A stretch of DNA of 64,000 bases from Mortierella alpina. Its lineage: Eukaryota; Mortierellomycota; Mortierellomycetes; Mortierellales; Mortierellaceae. The translations under genes were made by a program, and so were the position numbers. The notes below the pieces were generated by a model. That model did not search any database. It worked only from the letters and a program-made list of their open reading frames with translations, and was not told where the DNA came from. The stretch is taken from positions 62,001 through 126,000 of the forward strand of contig JANATF010000007.1 of NCBI GenBank assembly GCA_029449245.1, in the 5' to 3' direction. Below are positions 45,561 through 57,769 of this stretch, piece by piece. Every line of letters starts with the position of its first letter. The first letter of the stretch is position 1.

Positions 45561-48028
45561 CTACACAGAAACACCAGCGACCGATGGATACCTGCGATCG
45601 TGCCAGACGTTATCGCGATGGACCGTATCCAGCGTCGGCTCCGGAAAAGAGAATTCTCGCGCACGGGTCCCAGTGTTGGAGCCGGCTGCCTTCAGAGGAT
45701 GAATCGACTCTGAGTGAGGCGCGTACTCCACCTCTGGGATGCTATCTTCCGAGTTATAATGATGTCTCTGTCGTTGTCTCCTTGGCTTGAGTTGGGCATA
45801 CTGGGCATACTGCCCATAGTTCTGTTGGTGTACTTGCTTAATCTCCATCTCTTGAAAAGACCGCGCCTTGTTCAGATAGTACGCGTCCTGTTCCTGTTGA
45901 AATTGTTCCTGGCTCCTGTTGAACATCGTGTTATTATATCCATTGTACTCGTAAGAGCCACTACTGCCACTGTGGTAGGAAGTTCGACCCAGAGACGGGG
46001 TACTTTTGCGTCGCAGTTGATGGTGATTCACCTGCGCTGGCATCCTTGGGCTGCTGCTGGTGCTGTTGGTGCGACTGTTCACAGTGAGGTGTATGAATCG
46101 GACGAGGATGACCGTCAAGAGGTGGTTCTCCGCTAGGTTACCCTCATAGGAGCTGATGCTGTCGCAGTGAATAGAGAACCGCCTGGTACCTCCGACCATT
46201 TTTTCCACCATCTTTTGATCAAAGACGGTCGAAAACAAAGCCGGAGCGATCTGCGCTACTAATCGTGCGAGCGTCAACCGGTTGCTGCCTTGGTTCTCAA
46301 GGACCTCGTGACAGACATGCAACACCTCTAGCAAGATCACCCTGTTCATAAGCGGCAAGGCACCTAGGAAGGCTGCGAGATCAAAGTTCATACGAGCCCA
46401 GGCAATGGTCGCGTGCGAAGACGACATATGGTTCATTATGGGCAAGGCTGGGATAGTTGGCAGGCCGGCGAGCATGGACAAGGGGAGCTCATCCAGTCCC
46501 ATCCGTAGGACGGCAGAGTGTCTTCTAGAGGAGGGAGACGAATTGGAGCGCGCGGTGGAGCGCGCGGTGGGCAAGCCTTGTTGAAAATAGTGCTCCATGA
46601 CAGAGTATGGGATGACAGGATTCGACATCTGCGAGAGTACGTTCAGCATTAAGCTGGCGACGGTATCGATTCGGAGGCACTGGATTGCAAACAATTTGCA
46701 GCGCTTCTGGTCTGTCATCAGGTCGATCATGGACGAGATCACCTTCTTTGGCGCGGGATTATAAAAAATGTTGGGATGGCTCAATCCTAGAGGCAATTGA
46801 CAATGATGAATAAACACGAGGGCGTTAATATTGTGGAAGGAGTAGACGCCGACAGCGTACAGGAACTAGCAGTAGCATGCTTACCTCGACTGCGGATCTC
46901 GACCACGCACTGGGTCACGGTCTGGTAAACAAACTCTTCTCGAAGGCGCTGACCCTTGGAAGGAACTAAGGAATGATCATTGTAAACAACATTAGTACCG
47001 CTGGTCACTGTTAATGCATAATTGTGATCTTTGTAGAGTGCGATTTTGTTGGCGAGGCACATACCAAAAACGCCAGTGGTTTCGAGCTCAACCAGCATCT
47101 CGTTCTTGGCACCGATACCACCTCTGCTGGCCCAACGCGTTGCCTTTGGCTGATGAGGCGGTCGAGATCGCGCATTGCCAAACTGATTGTTTAAAGAAAA
47201 AAGACTGGTGATGGACATGGGACGCATCTTCTTCTCCTTCGAAGCCGGCAGAGCGGATGGCGGATTTGTAGGGCTAGAAGCTGTTGTAAACAGTGCAAAG
47301 CTGTTCCTCCTGCGAGGAACTGGGATGATGTTCATATCTTCCGAGCTATCCCGCTGGCCATCTGACACGGTGATAATTGGATAGGTAGGGACGTGCGACG
47401 ATGGGGGATCCGGCAGCGTGAACATGGATCTCGATCGCGGTTTTGCGAGAGCCGAGAGCGCTGGAGTAGAGCTGTGCACTGTTGTCGTTTTAACGACCGG
47501 GATCGAGGTTGCGTTCAAACGGGACGTGCTTCTCTCAATGGGCTGTGTGGCTAATGGAGGAGTCGAAAGGCTTTTGGATGAAAGAAAAGGCTCTGCGATG
47601 TTGTGATCGTGGTGAGGGCCATTACTTCTGTGTTGCTTGCTGCTATTGCTGCTGTCGTTTCTTTTTATGTCGCAAGTATCTTTCAGACCCTCGGCACTTT
47701 GTTGACGTGAGGGGGCATAAGAGGAAAGCGACGCTGGGGAGTCTGGCAAAGACAATGAGAGAGATGACGTGGAGGAGATTGTCGGTGCTGCAGAGTTTGA
47801 CGAAGACTGTGTGCTGTTGTTTGCTTCTGAACTCACTATGCTTCTGCCATTCCCGCTATGTGCGTCAAGAGCAGTGCTGAGAGAGTACGAACGTTGAAAT
47901 TTGGGGACAGCGTAACCATTGTCGATTATCGTCGGTTTGGAAGGTGAGCTATGATCGCCGTTTTTGCTGGGTTTGGACGAGAAGCGTTTTCCGGTGAAGG
48001 AGGAAAGTCGCTTGAGAAACGATGGCAT
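45561..48028 (-). CDS. Divergent RhoGAP-domain protein
   Basis: Two exons, 48028-46885 and 46786-45561, join CGA G|GA in phase for 789 residues. The first 280 residues are Ser/Pro-rich and basic at the start (MPSFLKRLSSFTGKRF). A folded region then begins (LVELETTGVFGMCLANKIAL...FVYQTVTQCVVEIRSRGLSHPNIFYNPAP), like the opening of a RhoGAP domain. Later helices fit it: VASLMLNVLSQMSNPVIPYSVMEHYF and LPLMNRVILLEVLHVCHEVL...LTLARLVAQIAPALF. The canonical Gly-Ile-Phe/Tyr-Arg-x-Ser-Gly arginine finger reads NIFYNPAP, so catalytic GAP activity is doubtful. The tail is rich in Gln, His, Tyr and Ser. Same strand as RIX1 and 430 bp upstream of it. Confidence 0.66.
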
Positions 48029-51000
48029 GTCGAATACTGTATACAGGTGTGTCGGGGACGGCTGTCTTGTTATAGATGTAAGCTAGAAACGAAGAGAGTG
48101 AGAAGTAAGGATAATGATGCAAAGGTGGGCAGGAGAACGAAAGAGGAAGGGAAGAGGGCTGTTGTGATAGATATCCCAATGAAAAAAAAGCAAGAGGTAT
48201 GAGAAAGGGACATGCCTAATGATGAGTAATGGGTATGATTGCCCTAAGAACTGCGAAAGCATCAAGTGCTTAGTTGAATTGAATGGTGTCTTTTCAAACG
48301 TTTGTATATCTGCTGCTCAGATCTCGCACCGTGCTCAGAGTATTTTTGCACCTGCATTCACCGTTGAGAGAAAGATGACTGGATAACTACAACACCATGC
48401 AGATGCACAAAGCATCTGCACCCAGCGCATCGAGAGCACTCCATAGCCCAAGCAAAGACGGATGAGATTACAAAGAACGAACGCACACTGCATATGACAG
48501 GTGTAACGATCAGGGAGTTGAACTAACGTAACCGTGCTGTCACGCCCATGTGCTTGAGATGAATTGGGTCTGTTTTGGAACCCAGACCGGATGCAGGAAA
48601 CAGGTGTATATGTCGCACAAAGGACTAGCAGATCGTGGCCGGATCGGGGATTGTTTGTGTTGGGAGCTGGGGCCACATGCTGATCAGGGTATCAAGGTAG
48701 GGGAGGAATGAAAGTGAAGGTCTGGCGTCATGTCATCATCGCAATATACTGGCAGACTAGCAACCTGACTAACTGCTGTAGTTGAATTTAGTGGCCTCCA
48801 AGGAGGCACACGGCGTAAGACCCTTGTCCGATAAGGGCAGAAGGGCAAGGGCGGCAATCGTGCAATTATAAGGGATGATCAAGAAGTGACGGAAAGAGAT
48901 CACATCCAAGCTACAGAGTGTGTGGGTTTGAAAGTGCTTTCTTACCTGGTGATCCTATCCTATACTTTTCTAGGGGCCAAAAAGCAGGAGAATCGATGCG
49001 AGCAAGAGGATCAGCGTGACAATGGCCGAAGGCGTAGATCAAACGATTGCGTTTAGCGTCTGAGCAGTAGCTGGGTGAAGAGGTATCGATGGCCCACAAG
49101 CAAGAGTGAAACGTAAGAGATTAGCGGGTGCCTGAAGCGCGTAGGGGCGGTTTATATACAGTTGTTATAGAGAGGGCTCCGGAAGAGCGCATTTTTTCTT
49201 TTGGAGTTTTGTGCATTCGATCGTTGCTTTCTACCATCTGCTGGGCATAAGTGGTAAAAATAGGCCAGAACGATGAATACGAAGGGTGTGGATTGATACG
49301 CTACACCGTCCCCTTCGCGTGCGCACTTGCGCTATACGTGCGTGTCTCCTGGGCCCACCGTTTCTTCTTTCTCCTTTCACTCACTCATGTCGCTCTCAGG
49401 CATGCACCACAGGCATATCGGGCAAGGCGATACACACAAAAAAATAAAGAAGGAGCCCCCATTCTAGTCCATCCCTCTGTACCTCTTACTTTTGAACTCA
49501 TGGACTTTTTGAACGTTCAGGGCTCTCATGTATACACCAGCTGGGTTGTACAAGAATCTTTCCGAGAACATTGCCACAAACTTCGCACCGCCCCTTTTGG
49601 ACTTGTGCTGGAGTTAGGGAGAGAAGGAAACTGGCGGTGCCACCGGTGTTGTGCTAGAGGCCGTTATTTGTGCTGTTTTTTTTGTCCTTTCGATAACGCC
49701 ATTTTGAGTAGGCATGCTAATGTAGTATGTTTTCAATTCTTGTTGTCACTGCAATATGTTCTGGATGTCATAGGCAGTGTTTAGAGGCGACTTACGTTTT
49801 TTGAACAGGGACAGATGGCGGCGAATGGTGGCAGTGGCGAGTTGCTGTTGTTTAATATAGGCACTGACGAAGAGATGCGTGACCCTGCACTGCGAGAGGG
49901 AAGAAGTGAGGGGGGGTGGGGGGAGAAAGTGGGCACTTTAGTCAAATGATCAAATGGAGAGGTAAGGGAAGATGACGCTCCCATGTGGTTCCTGGCAGAG
50001 CAGGTAGTGTCTGTGGTTGACGAGAGTGGGTGAAGGGAGTGGACGGATGCAAATTATAAAGAAAAGGTCCGTGAGATAGAGGCGACCAGCATGGAAAAGG
50101 GTCTGGTCCAGGAAAAAAAAAAAAAGAAACTGGTAAGAGCCGTTGAATGGCCTTTTTTAATCGTGCTTGTGAGTCTTAAGCATTTAACCATGTCGCTATT
50201 CGCCCCTGCTGTTATGCGCCCATCATGCAGCGCTTCTTCAGCTCGCTCGACCAATGGACTACCATCATGCTGCAACTAGGACTTTCTCATGCCTTGTTTA
50301 TATGCCCGTCCTCTCCCTCTTTGCGTCCTTTTTGCGCGACATGCGCGTTTGCTCAGTCTTATTTATTGAGGGATACGTATTCCAACCACATCTTTTACTC
50401 TCCCTCGGGTTCTAAAGGCGCGTGTCTCTTTGTATGGATCTCCAAAGTTGTGTACCGCTCCGTCTCCGTCACACTGCAAGGAAAAAAGAGTGTGTGCGCT
50501 GGCTCTTACTCCGCAAGAAATCGGTGATAAGGCCTTCCCCTTCTTTCCGTCTTCCTCTCGCTCTCCGCGGCCAGACCAAGGAGAAGGCGCATCCAAGCCA
50601 TAGGATTTTGCGGTCCATTAACAACCGCAGTGAACGATTCAAGAGAATGGTTGCCACAGCCGAATAAGCATGATGATAACATCAACAGCATACGATGCCG
50701 AGCTTTTATTCAACATCACTCCTCCAGCAGCACAATGTCTTTGTCATTGCTGATGGTGGAAAATCGCGAGAGGGAAGAGAGGATACTCTGCTGCTGTAAC
50801 CACAATGCAGATCCCCAGGCTCCCACTTCTTGATCGAACCAATTGGGCGCGTAAGCACTACATGCAAGTGCTTACCTTAACGGCCTTGTTTGCATAACCC
50901 GCAGAACTTTTGATTTACTGGATTCCACTCATTTGCGGTTGACCGCTCAATGTGAAAGAAAGGTTAGACATGTATGTATGCATCGTGGTAAGAAGACACA

Positions 51001-51656
51001 AAACCCCCACTTAGAGTACTACCTTTTTCATACCTTACGTGAACGCCCACCCGGCATTGTTGCTCGCTTACATAGCAACTGTCTCCCTTCCGCCAATCCG
51101 CGGTGTTTAGGCCTCCATTTCAACTTTCCTCATCTTTCAGGTTTACTATATGTCGCGCGGCTCTATCTCGACCTGTTTAAACACCGGACAAAAGGCACGT
51201 CGCGCTTCCCTGGCGTGCATGATACCGAGAAAGGGTCACCAAGAAAGGCTGTAGCGCAATTGCGCTTAGGCAATTCAGGTCTGCTTTCATGCAATAATAG
51301 TTCCTGATAACCATGGCGCTGTTTAATAGAAGCAAATCGCAGTGCTCATCGCGACGAATAATATCTCCCAAACAATACGATCCTGCAAAAGGCATTATCA
51401 GTTTTTGAGCAAACTGTTGGACAGAGCTGCTTGATATGGCGGGTTGTAGCTCGTGTGAGAGAACCATAAAAACAAAATGGCCCACACCCGAAAGGACCCC
51501 CTTCCGCCCTCTCTGTTCCCTCCGCCTCCTGCCACCCCCTCCATCTCCATATCCAAATACTCGGTGACTCCTGAGCCCATCGACCAGCCTCCTTCTTTTT
51601 CTTTTCAAAGTCCAACTTGATTATATTCTTCCTTTTTCACTCATGCTCGCTACCTT
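48029..51656. other. Long intergenic region, no gene recognised
   Basis: 3.6 kb without a supportable gene. The longest frames (177, 143 and 124 codons) lack domains, splice context and sensible composition. Several A/T homopolymer runs are present (for example 50107-50125). A TTTATATA string at about 49150 could be a promoter, but of what is unclear. Non-coding RNA genes cannot be excluded. Confidence 0.5.
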
Positions 51657-53144
51657 CTATGCAATTAAAATCGCGAGAGCTGATAATCCCGCTACGGTGC
51701 TCACAAACTGCGATGCCAACCGACTCTGTCCTGATGTTTTAGGCGGCTCGACTGGTGAGATGGTAGCGCCTCCGGGTACCGGATCTCCAGAGAGCCCTTC
51801 ATCTCCCAGATCGTGATTGGTTACATTGACCTTGGCAACTCCAATCCGTCTCGCGCCCGGTGTAAAGTCGTAGACCGCGTAAACCTGCCTCAAAAACGGG
51901 TCGCCCAGGATGTACAAGCCAGAGCTCATCGAAGGCATTACGAGCGAGGCACATTGCGAGGATCCACCGGTAGCACGTGCGATATAGTCGAGATAAGGGA
52001 TCTCATACTTGACTCCGTTGAGCGTCACTCCAAAGGTCTGATCTCCTGTGCATGGAACAAGATAGTAATGATCCTCGGTGGAGTATTCTGCATCCGGGAT
52101 CAGCGCATGAAACGCTTCTGCGAAAGCGGTCGGTACCCCAATGTAGGACGTCCCCGTGTCAAAGAGCCAAGGCGACTTTGTATAGCCTGGGACAGGTTCA
52201 TCGCCAATAAAGGCCGCGTCCGCATCAATGGACCACATTCCCTCTCGGGCGCTCTGTGCTGTCGAAATGGGGATCTGATTCAGTTCTCCTACAAACTTTG
52301 TCTTGTCGATTCCTCCAAACAGAAATGAGCCGCCTTCGTTTGGGTTGAGGGTGGGTGCCAAGTAAACCGAGAAGACATTCATGTCCAACAGTTTCTCCTT
52401 GAGGATGTTGGCTATCGGCGGAGTGACGCTTCCTTCGGACGCTGACATTAAACCGACGAGTCCCGAGACGCCTGGGCCGTACGAGCTCAAATCCATCCCG
52501 CTTGTGGTGAGGTCCAGAATCTGCTGGTTTTGGATAGCAAGACCGCCGATCGACACTGTGTCTTCGACGATGGGTCCATGACCCCAGCTGCCGTCACCGT
52601 AGGTGATATTATAGGACCGTTGTGTATTAGTGCAGGAATGGCAAGTGTATTGGCTCACCGCATCGCAGTGGGAGCCCTGACATTCGTTAGAGGTGACGAC
52701 GATCATGTTGCTGCCAGTGTCAAAGACGACCTTGAAGGACTGAGGTGGGTTGCCAAGGACGATAGTCCCAGCATATCCCAAGTTTTTGGAGTTGGTGACA
52801 ATGGAGTTGCCAACATATTTTGAAGAGGTGAGCTTTCCTGCGTCCACAGGTGATTCGGGGCTGTCTTTGTGGGAGTCTACTGGAGGCACTTGTTTGAAGA
52901 CGGGAACCTCATAGGTGGCAGCCTGTGTTCCAAGGATGGCGCACTGCAGCGCGATGAGCAATGCGCAGAGGAGCAGAAGAGGCCGCAGACTTGGAGGACG
53001 ATGGTGATTGCTGGGTTGCTGTGGTTCTTCCTGTGAGACCGTCGCTGCACATTGCGCCGAGTGCGATGGTAGGGTTGGGAATGGAATGCGCTGGCTGTAC
53101 GCCCGGCCCACTCGGTGTTGTTGTCGAGGGTGTGGCTGGGCCAT
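51657..53144 (-). CDS. GPI-type secreted aspartic protease (pepsin family A1)
   Basis: Single-exon gene, 495 residues. A polar N-terminus of about 50 residues precedes the hydrophobic leader LRPLLLLCALLIALQCAIL, which may act as signal peptide or anchor. After a short propeptide comes the bilobed protease: YAGTIVLGNPPQSFKVVFDTGSN (first catalytic Asp), the flap YNITYGDGSWGHG, SGLVGLM, the second catalytic motif WLFDTGTSYIGVP, and GLYILGDPFLRQVYAVYD. Both DTG triads are intact. The C-terminus is Pro/Gly/Ser-rich and ends in a hydrophobic stretch (VSTVAGLSALAILIA) typical of GPI attachment, as in yapsins. Likely a wall-bound protease. Confidence 0.9.
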   Translation of the reverse strand: MAQPHPRQQHRVGRAYSQRIPFPTLPSHSAQCAATVSQEEPQQPSNHHRPPSLRPLLLLCALLIALQCAILGTQAATYEVPVFKQVPPVDSHKDSPESPVDAGKLTSSKYVGNSIVTNSKNLGYAGTIVLGNPPQSFKVVFDTGSNMIVVTSNECQGSHCDAVSQYTCHSCTNTQRSYNITYGDGSWGHGPIVEDTVSIGGLAIQNQQILDLTTSGMDLSSYGPGVSGLVGLMSASEGSVTPPIANILKEKLLDMNVFSVYLAPTLNPNEGGSFLFGGIDKTKFVGELNQIPISTAQSAREGMWSIDADAAFIGDEPVPGYTKSPWLFDTGTSYIGVPTAFAEAFHALIPDAEYSTEDHYYLVPCTGDQTFGVTLNGVKYEIPYLDYIARATGGSSQCASLVMPSMSSGLYILGDPFLRQVYAVYDFTPGARRIGVAKVNVTNHDLGDEGLSGDPVPGGATISPVEPPKTSGQSRLASQFVSTVAGLSALAILIA

Positions 53145-54058
53145 GCCGTCCTCAAGTCAAGGCGGAGTATGCGGCAGCAAGGAGGGGGGGAGAAAGAGAG
53201 CGGAGAGATGCGGTATTGCAGAGCGCGGGCGCGAATGCGGGCCTACAGATGCTGAAGTCGGGCAATGCGCGGAGGATGACGAGGAGTTGGATGCTTGGTG
53301 GGGCCTAAAGTGTGGAATGGCACAGTGGCACCAAACCATGGTATGTAGATGCCGTCCAGGAATAGACAGGCAAACGCTAAAAAGTGGAGAGCGTTTGTGA
53401 GACCGTTTCGTGAGGGATGAACCCTTTTTTTTTCTTTTTTCTTTTCTTTTTTTTCTTTTGTCTGGTGCCTCCCTGGCCCCGTCTCTTCTGCCGCGCGCAG
53501 GAAAAAGACGAGACTAGCAAGAGACAGACACCATGACGAGTCCGCTTGGTGTCTCGCTCCCCAGGTAGCCAGGGAAAGAAGAAAAGCATTTCAAGCTAAG
53601 GGTGAGTCTGGGCCATATTTTGTTCAGCTCTTTACCTACGAGCAGGGAACCCGTGGCAACTGCACAAGTGCAGGACATTGCTAAAACCGCCTAGCGCATG
53701 TAGGACGCAAGCTTCCTCATTGACATCTTGGCCGTCCACAAAGAATGTGCGGTTCCAACTGTAAAATCGCGTGGGTCTCAGGCACGCAGGCATTTGCCAG
53801 TTTGTGTAACGAAAGCAAAGTGGAACATAGGACCAATCCGCTTCGTCTCCTCTTTGCTGCCTTATAACGCGTCAAGCTTTGCCTCTAACATCCGCGATAC
53901 ATGCGTGCATAAACCAGCAAAAAAGACACGCCAGCCATGCACACGCATACTCGCAGCGAAGGCCCTGCAGCAAAAAGCAACCGACGATGAACCATCGCAT
54001 CGGAAGCTGATGAGAGCCCGAAAACTCAAAAAATGAGATCTTCGAGGTCAAAAAGAAA
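53145..54058. other. Intergenic, no gene
   Basis: Upstream region of the aspartic protease. A T-rich tract at 53423-53459 lies about 280 bp upstream of the start (on the coding strand an A-tract). Frames here are short and unconvincing. Confidence 0.45.
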
Positions 54059-54130
54059 TGATCTACGCAGGGGTCGAACCTGCAATCTCCTGATTCGTAG
54101 TCAGACGCCTTTCCATTGGGCCAGCAGACC
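54059..54130 (-). tRNA. tRNA-Arg (anticodon ACG)
   Basis: 72 nt with no intron. Acceptor GGTCTGC pairs with GTAGATC (two G-T pairs), discriminator A. D arm TGGCCCAATGGAAAGGC, anticodon loop CTACGAA (anticodon ACG), T arm GCAGGTTCGACCCCTGC. Its first 23 bases are present again at 57769-57791 on the far side of the adjacent LINE. Confidence 0.95.
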
Positions 54131-57100
54131 TCACCATATGATGAGGTGCTTTATTTTAGGTCGGGACTTTCCCACGGGTGGGGGTGTCCCTCCTGGCAGT
54201 GAAAAAAGTTCATATGCTATGTAGGGTGAAAGGTGGAAACCTCAAGAAGCCGCAAGTCAAAATGACCCAGACCAAAAACCAGGAAGAACAGCTGGCCCCC
54301 GAGCCGCTGCGGTGAGGCAGGGTAGGAACAGACGGAAAAATAGAGCGGGTATGTGTTTGTATAGTACAAGCAATCTCAGGGAGCACAGATTGCGGGTGGA
54401 GTGTCAGGGAGCACACTCGGGGCCCTCCCGTATGTGGGAGGGTAGTAAAAAAAATGGCAAAAAGGTCTGGGTCAGCAGCCCTCAGGGGGGCAGGGCTGCT
54501 CTACAGGAGTCAAGGGAGTGATCCTGGTAAGCAGCTGGGGGCAGGCAGCTGCTCTTCGGCGACAGAGGTGTCGGCCGGGACCCTCATGGTCTGTGGGCAC
54601 CCACACATCGCCATCGGAGGTGCCAGGTCCGGATGCATAAGTGTGGGGAGGGTGAGGCCGCTCGGTCTTGAGGCACTTGAGTCAGAGGTCCATGGCCGGC
54701 GGGTCTGTGAGTCGTCTGTGGCGGGTCCTATGGGCTCGCGCTAATGGTAGTTGGTTGTTGTTGTGTGAGTGTGTGTGGGTGTGTGTGGGTGTATAGGGGG
54801 GTTGGGTAGAAGAGCTGATGGTGGGAGGGCGCTGACGGTGAGGGGGAGAGAGGATGCAGCGGTAGATGGGACAAGGAGGGAGAGGAGAAAAAAAAGAAAG
54901 AAAAATAAGGGAAAGTGAATGGAGGACTGTACGTCAGAGTGCATGCCCAAAGAGAGAGGAAAAAAAGAAAGAGGATGGCGACGACAAGATCTCCCATTGG
55001 TCCACCTTGCCTCTCCACCATCACGCCATTTCCTCTCCACGCTGACTCCTTCCACGACATTCGAAATGGAGAGCATAAATTCACTCCATTGCGTCCGCCA
55101 TTCCTTTTCGCCATTCCTTTTCCTCAATTCACCATCACCATTGTCCCCAACCACTCCATCACGAAAAACACCATGACCTCCAGAACCATTCTTTCACCCA
55201 GTTTGAGGCCCCTCCGCAGGAGGTCCAGCGGTCCTGACTCGCGCCAGCAGTCACCACTGTTGGAGCCGCTGAGTCCTGCCGGTAGTCCAGCTGGAGAGCG
55301 CGATACCACGTTCGTTCAGGACTCGGACGAAGGTGGGTTCGAGCTCAGTCAGGCCGTTGCCAGTCCGTCGCCAGAGTTGTCGCCCTTGTCCTCTCCCGCT
55401 AGTCCAGGTGGCGCCGGTGGAGAGATCACAGGGCCTCCCACTTATGAGGCCCCTGATCCTGAAGCAGAGCCTAGGGGGCAGGACGTCGGTGTCTTGTGGT
55501 TTTGGAAGCTCCAAGGGAACTTGCACACCACGATCGAGCGACTCGCGCTGCTCGAGGAGCGGATCTTGCACCACGAGGTGAGCGTTGAGGACAGGGCCGG
55601 TCTCCAGCGGATGTGGGACGTGCTTCAGAGTGACAAGGTGGGCCTCCAAGAGCGTCTGCAGCAACTAGTGCTGCAGTTGTGTCCTCAGCAAGAGCAGTAC
55701 GCCGCCATGGTGCAGGAACACGCAGAAGCGGTTCGGCGGTTGGAAGAGCGAGTCAGAGAGCAGGGCGCTCTGGCCCGGGCGTACTGGTCCAGGCTCGAGG
55801 CGTATAACAAGAAGTAGAAAAAATAAAAGATAAAAATAAAGAGTAGGAAGAATCCAAAGAACAAGGGTGAATAGCGACAGAAACCAAGCAGTTACTCGAG
55901 GTCGACAGGGTCGTCTACCGAGAGGGCTTCCTGGTCCTGCAGCACCCACATGTCCCCAAAGGAGATGGTATCGTCAGACACCACAATGTGGGGCGGGTGG
56001 TGCCATTCAGCCTTGAAGACTTTGTAGTGGTGATCTGGGTCCGGAGGTTCTCGTGGTTGTCGGGCGCCAGTTCTGGGCACTCGCTCCCGTTCACGCTGAT
56101 CCTTGTGTAGTGCTCGGACGAGTTCAAGCCGACCGCGGGACTGGAAAGCGGCGAGGGCCATCCATGATAGTTGGTTGGGCCTCAGAGGCTCACCGTCCCC
56201 TAACTTGCAGTAAGTACGGTAGATGGCATGCGTTACGACCGAGTGGAGATGGATTACGATAGTGGGCAGTGCAGTGGTTGCTGGCCAACAGAGGATCAAC
56301 TGAAGACCGTCGTCACTTAGCTGCTGCTGTGGCAGCAACTGCTGCAGCCATCGTAGGGCCTGTGTCCAGAGTACCAGGACCGACGGGCACGAGTGAAAGG
56401 CGTGGCGACGGGTCTCAAAGGGTGGGTCGAGGTCGGGATCGGCTATCTTGCATCTCCTACAACCAGGTGAGGGTGAGTCTTCGTATCCAAAGTTGCTCTT
56501 GATACCGTGGGTGTATATCTTGCGGTGAGCAATGAGGTACAGAAAGTCCTTCTCATTGGTGCGACGTTGACGGCAGTGGAGGCGAGAGAAAAAGACTGTC
56601 CACTGGGCATCGGGTAGTGAGATCTCGGCTGCCTTCTGTGCTTCAGCGATGTCCTTGGGTGTTGGGACTGGGTCAATGGTGGGGTCATTTGTAGCCGCCA
56701 TCGCGCGCGCTGTCCTCAAGTCCAGTTCGACCCTGGCTGCTGTGTCTGGCGTGATATCACGGAGGGGTAGGTTGGCAAAGATGGGCGCCTGGAGGGAGAG
56801 CTTTGAGGGTCGAGGTCTCGCCTTGTGAGCCTCAAGCGCCTTCTCATCCAGGTACTGCCGAGCCGTCCTGACCGTGAACTCAGATATAAGGTATTTGTCG
56901 CCGTATTTAGTGTGGCCGCCAATCTTCGAGTCCGCGTTCTTTTTTTGAGCAAGTGAGACCGCTTCCATGGGAGATATGTCCTTGACGTCCAGTTTGGCGA
57001 AGGCTGTGGTGGCCTGTGCTGTAGTCGAGGAGTGCATGGGGCCACCCACGATGGCCTGCTGTATAGTGGGAGTCGCAAGAAAGGATTCAGTAGCATCAAC

Positions 57101-57768
57101 GTCATTGAGGCCATAGCATCCTTGGGCCGACAACGTAAAGAGCCGTCTCCAGCGGGTGCGTTGAGTTCTCCATCGCGCTAACCATTTCGCCTTCAGGGCC
57201 TGGCATTGAGTCTCAGGGTTGATGAGGCCCCAGCCCCCGTCTTTCCGAGGCAGGCGGTACCATGACAACGAGACCCTAGCTGGTTTGTCGTGCCAGAGGA
57301 GGGCCTTTGTGATGGTGTCAACTGCCTTGAAAAACTTTTTGCTGAACGTATAAAAGGGGGCAACGTGCCAGAGTTTGGATAACAGATATGTGTTGGCGGC
57401 CGTGACCCGCCCAGCGAACGACAGGCGCCTCCTGTGCCACGCTTGGACTGTGGACTTGAGGTCCTCCAGAATGGCCTTTTCGATGGGCACCATAAGACGC
57501 CCTGAGGGTTGTATGATGACCCCCAGGTGGGTGAACGGGTCCTCGAATGGTTTGACTGTAAAGGACGGGAAGACAATGGTTGTCGTCGCCCCCCTAGTGA
57601 GTGGTATTACCTCCGTTTTGTCCTGGTTGACCTTGGCGCCGGATGCCTTCTCGTGAAGTTCGATCGCTCGCAGTGCGTGCTGCTCGTCTCCAGGCTGGAT
57701 AAACAAATTGGTGTCATCGGCAAAGGCTGCGACTTTGAAGCCCATGTCCTCGACTCTAATGCCACTCA
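54131..57768 (-). mobile_element. 5'-truncated LINE retrotransposon inserted at the tRNA-Arg 5' end
   Basis: 3,638 bp bounded by a perfect 23-bp target duplication (54108-54130 and 57769-57791), which is the first 23 bases of the tRNA-Arg. On the minus strand the element starts abruptly inside the reverse-transcriptase palm, as expected for 5' truncation during target-primed reverse transcription, continues to the ORF2 stop at 55892, and has about 1.76 kb of further sequence down to the tRNA. That 3' part carries an open frame on the opposite strand. No terminal repeats, so not an LTR element. Confidence 0.82.
55173..55817 (+). CDS. Orphan coiled-coil ORF antisense within the LINE 3' region
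   Basis: Not recognised. 214 residues from an ATG in AAACACCATGACC context; the frame is open 258 bases further upstream but with unlikely composition. N-terminal half: Ser/Pro/Gly-rich and disordered (RRRSSGPDSRQQSPLLEPLS). C-terminal half: charged helices likely to form a coiled coil (TTIERLALLEERILHH, LQERLQQLVLQLCPQQEQY, EAVRRLEERVREQGALARAY). It ends in an A-rich stretch (55817-55845). It could be an ORF1-like protein of another element, or a conserved antisense gene of this LINE family; one copy cannot decide. Confidence 0.45.
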   Translation: MTSRTILSPSLRPLRRRSSGPDSRQQSPLLEPLSPAGSPAGERDTTFVQDSDEGGFELSQAVASPSPELSPLSSPASPGGAGGEITGPPTYEAPDPEAEPRGQDVGVLWFWKLQGNLHTTIERLALLEERILHHEVSVEDRAGLQRMWDVLQSDKVGLQERLQQLVLQLCPQQEQYAAMVQEHAEAVRRLEERVREQGALARAYWSRLEAYNKK

Positions 57769-57769
57769 C
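55892..57769 (-). pseudogene. LINE ORF2, C-terminal part of reverse transcriptase
   Basis: 625 codons of continuous frame, but with no natural start: it enters from the truncation point (GTG at 57769). The palm motif VAAFADDTNLFIQPG carries the catalytic Asp pair. Thumb-like sequence follows (LSFAGRVTAANTYLLSKLWH, LLWHDKPARVSLSW, KDGGWGLINPETQCQALKAKW). Near the end is a zinc-finger-like CRRC...H...C (GCRRCKIADPDLD, RRHAFHSCPSV), the zf-RVT type of LINE proteins. The endonuclease and the front of the RT are missing, so it cannot mobilise itself. The frame has no stops, so the insertion may be young. Confidence 0.85.

Noticed and set aside
49251-49784. 177-codon frame in the 48-51.6 kb gap
   Set aside because: No domain, Cys- and Arg-rich random composition, no splice partners or conserved motif.
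54915-55172. Upstream extension of the antisense ORF in the LINE
   Set aside because: Composition changes abruptly and the ATG at 55173 has better context; the extension is probably leader sequence.
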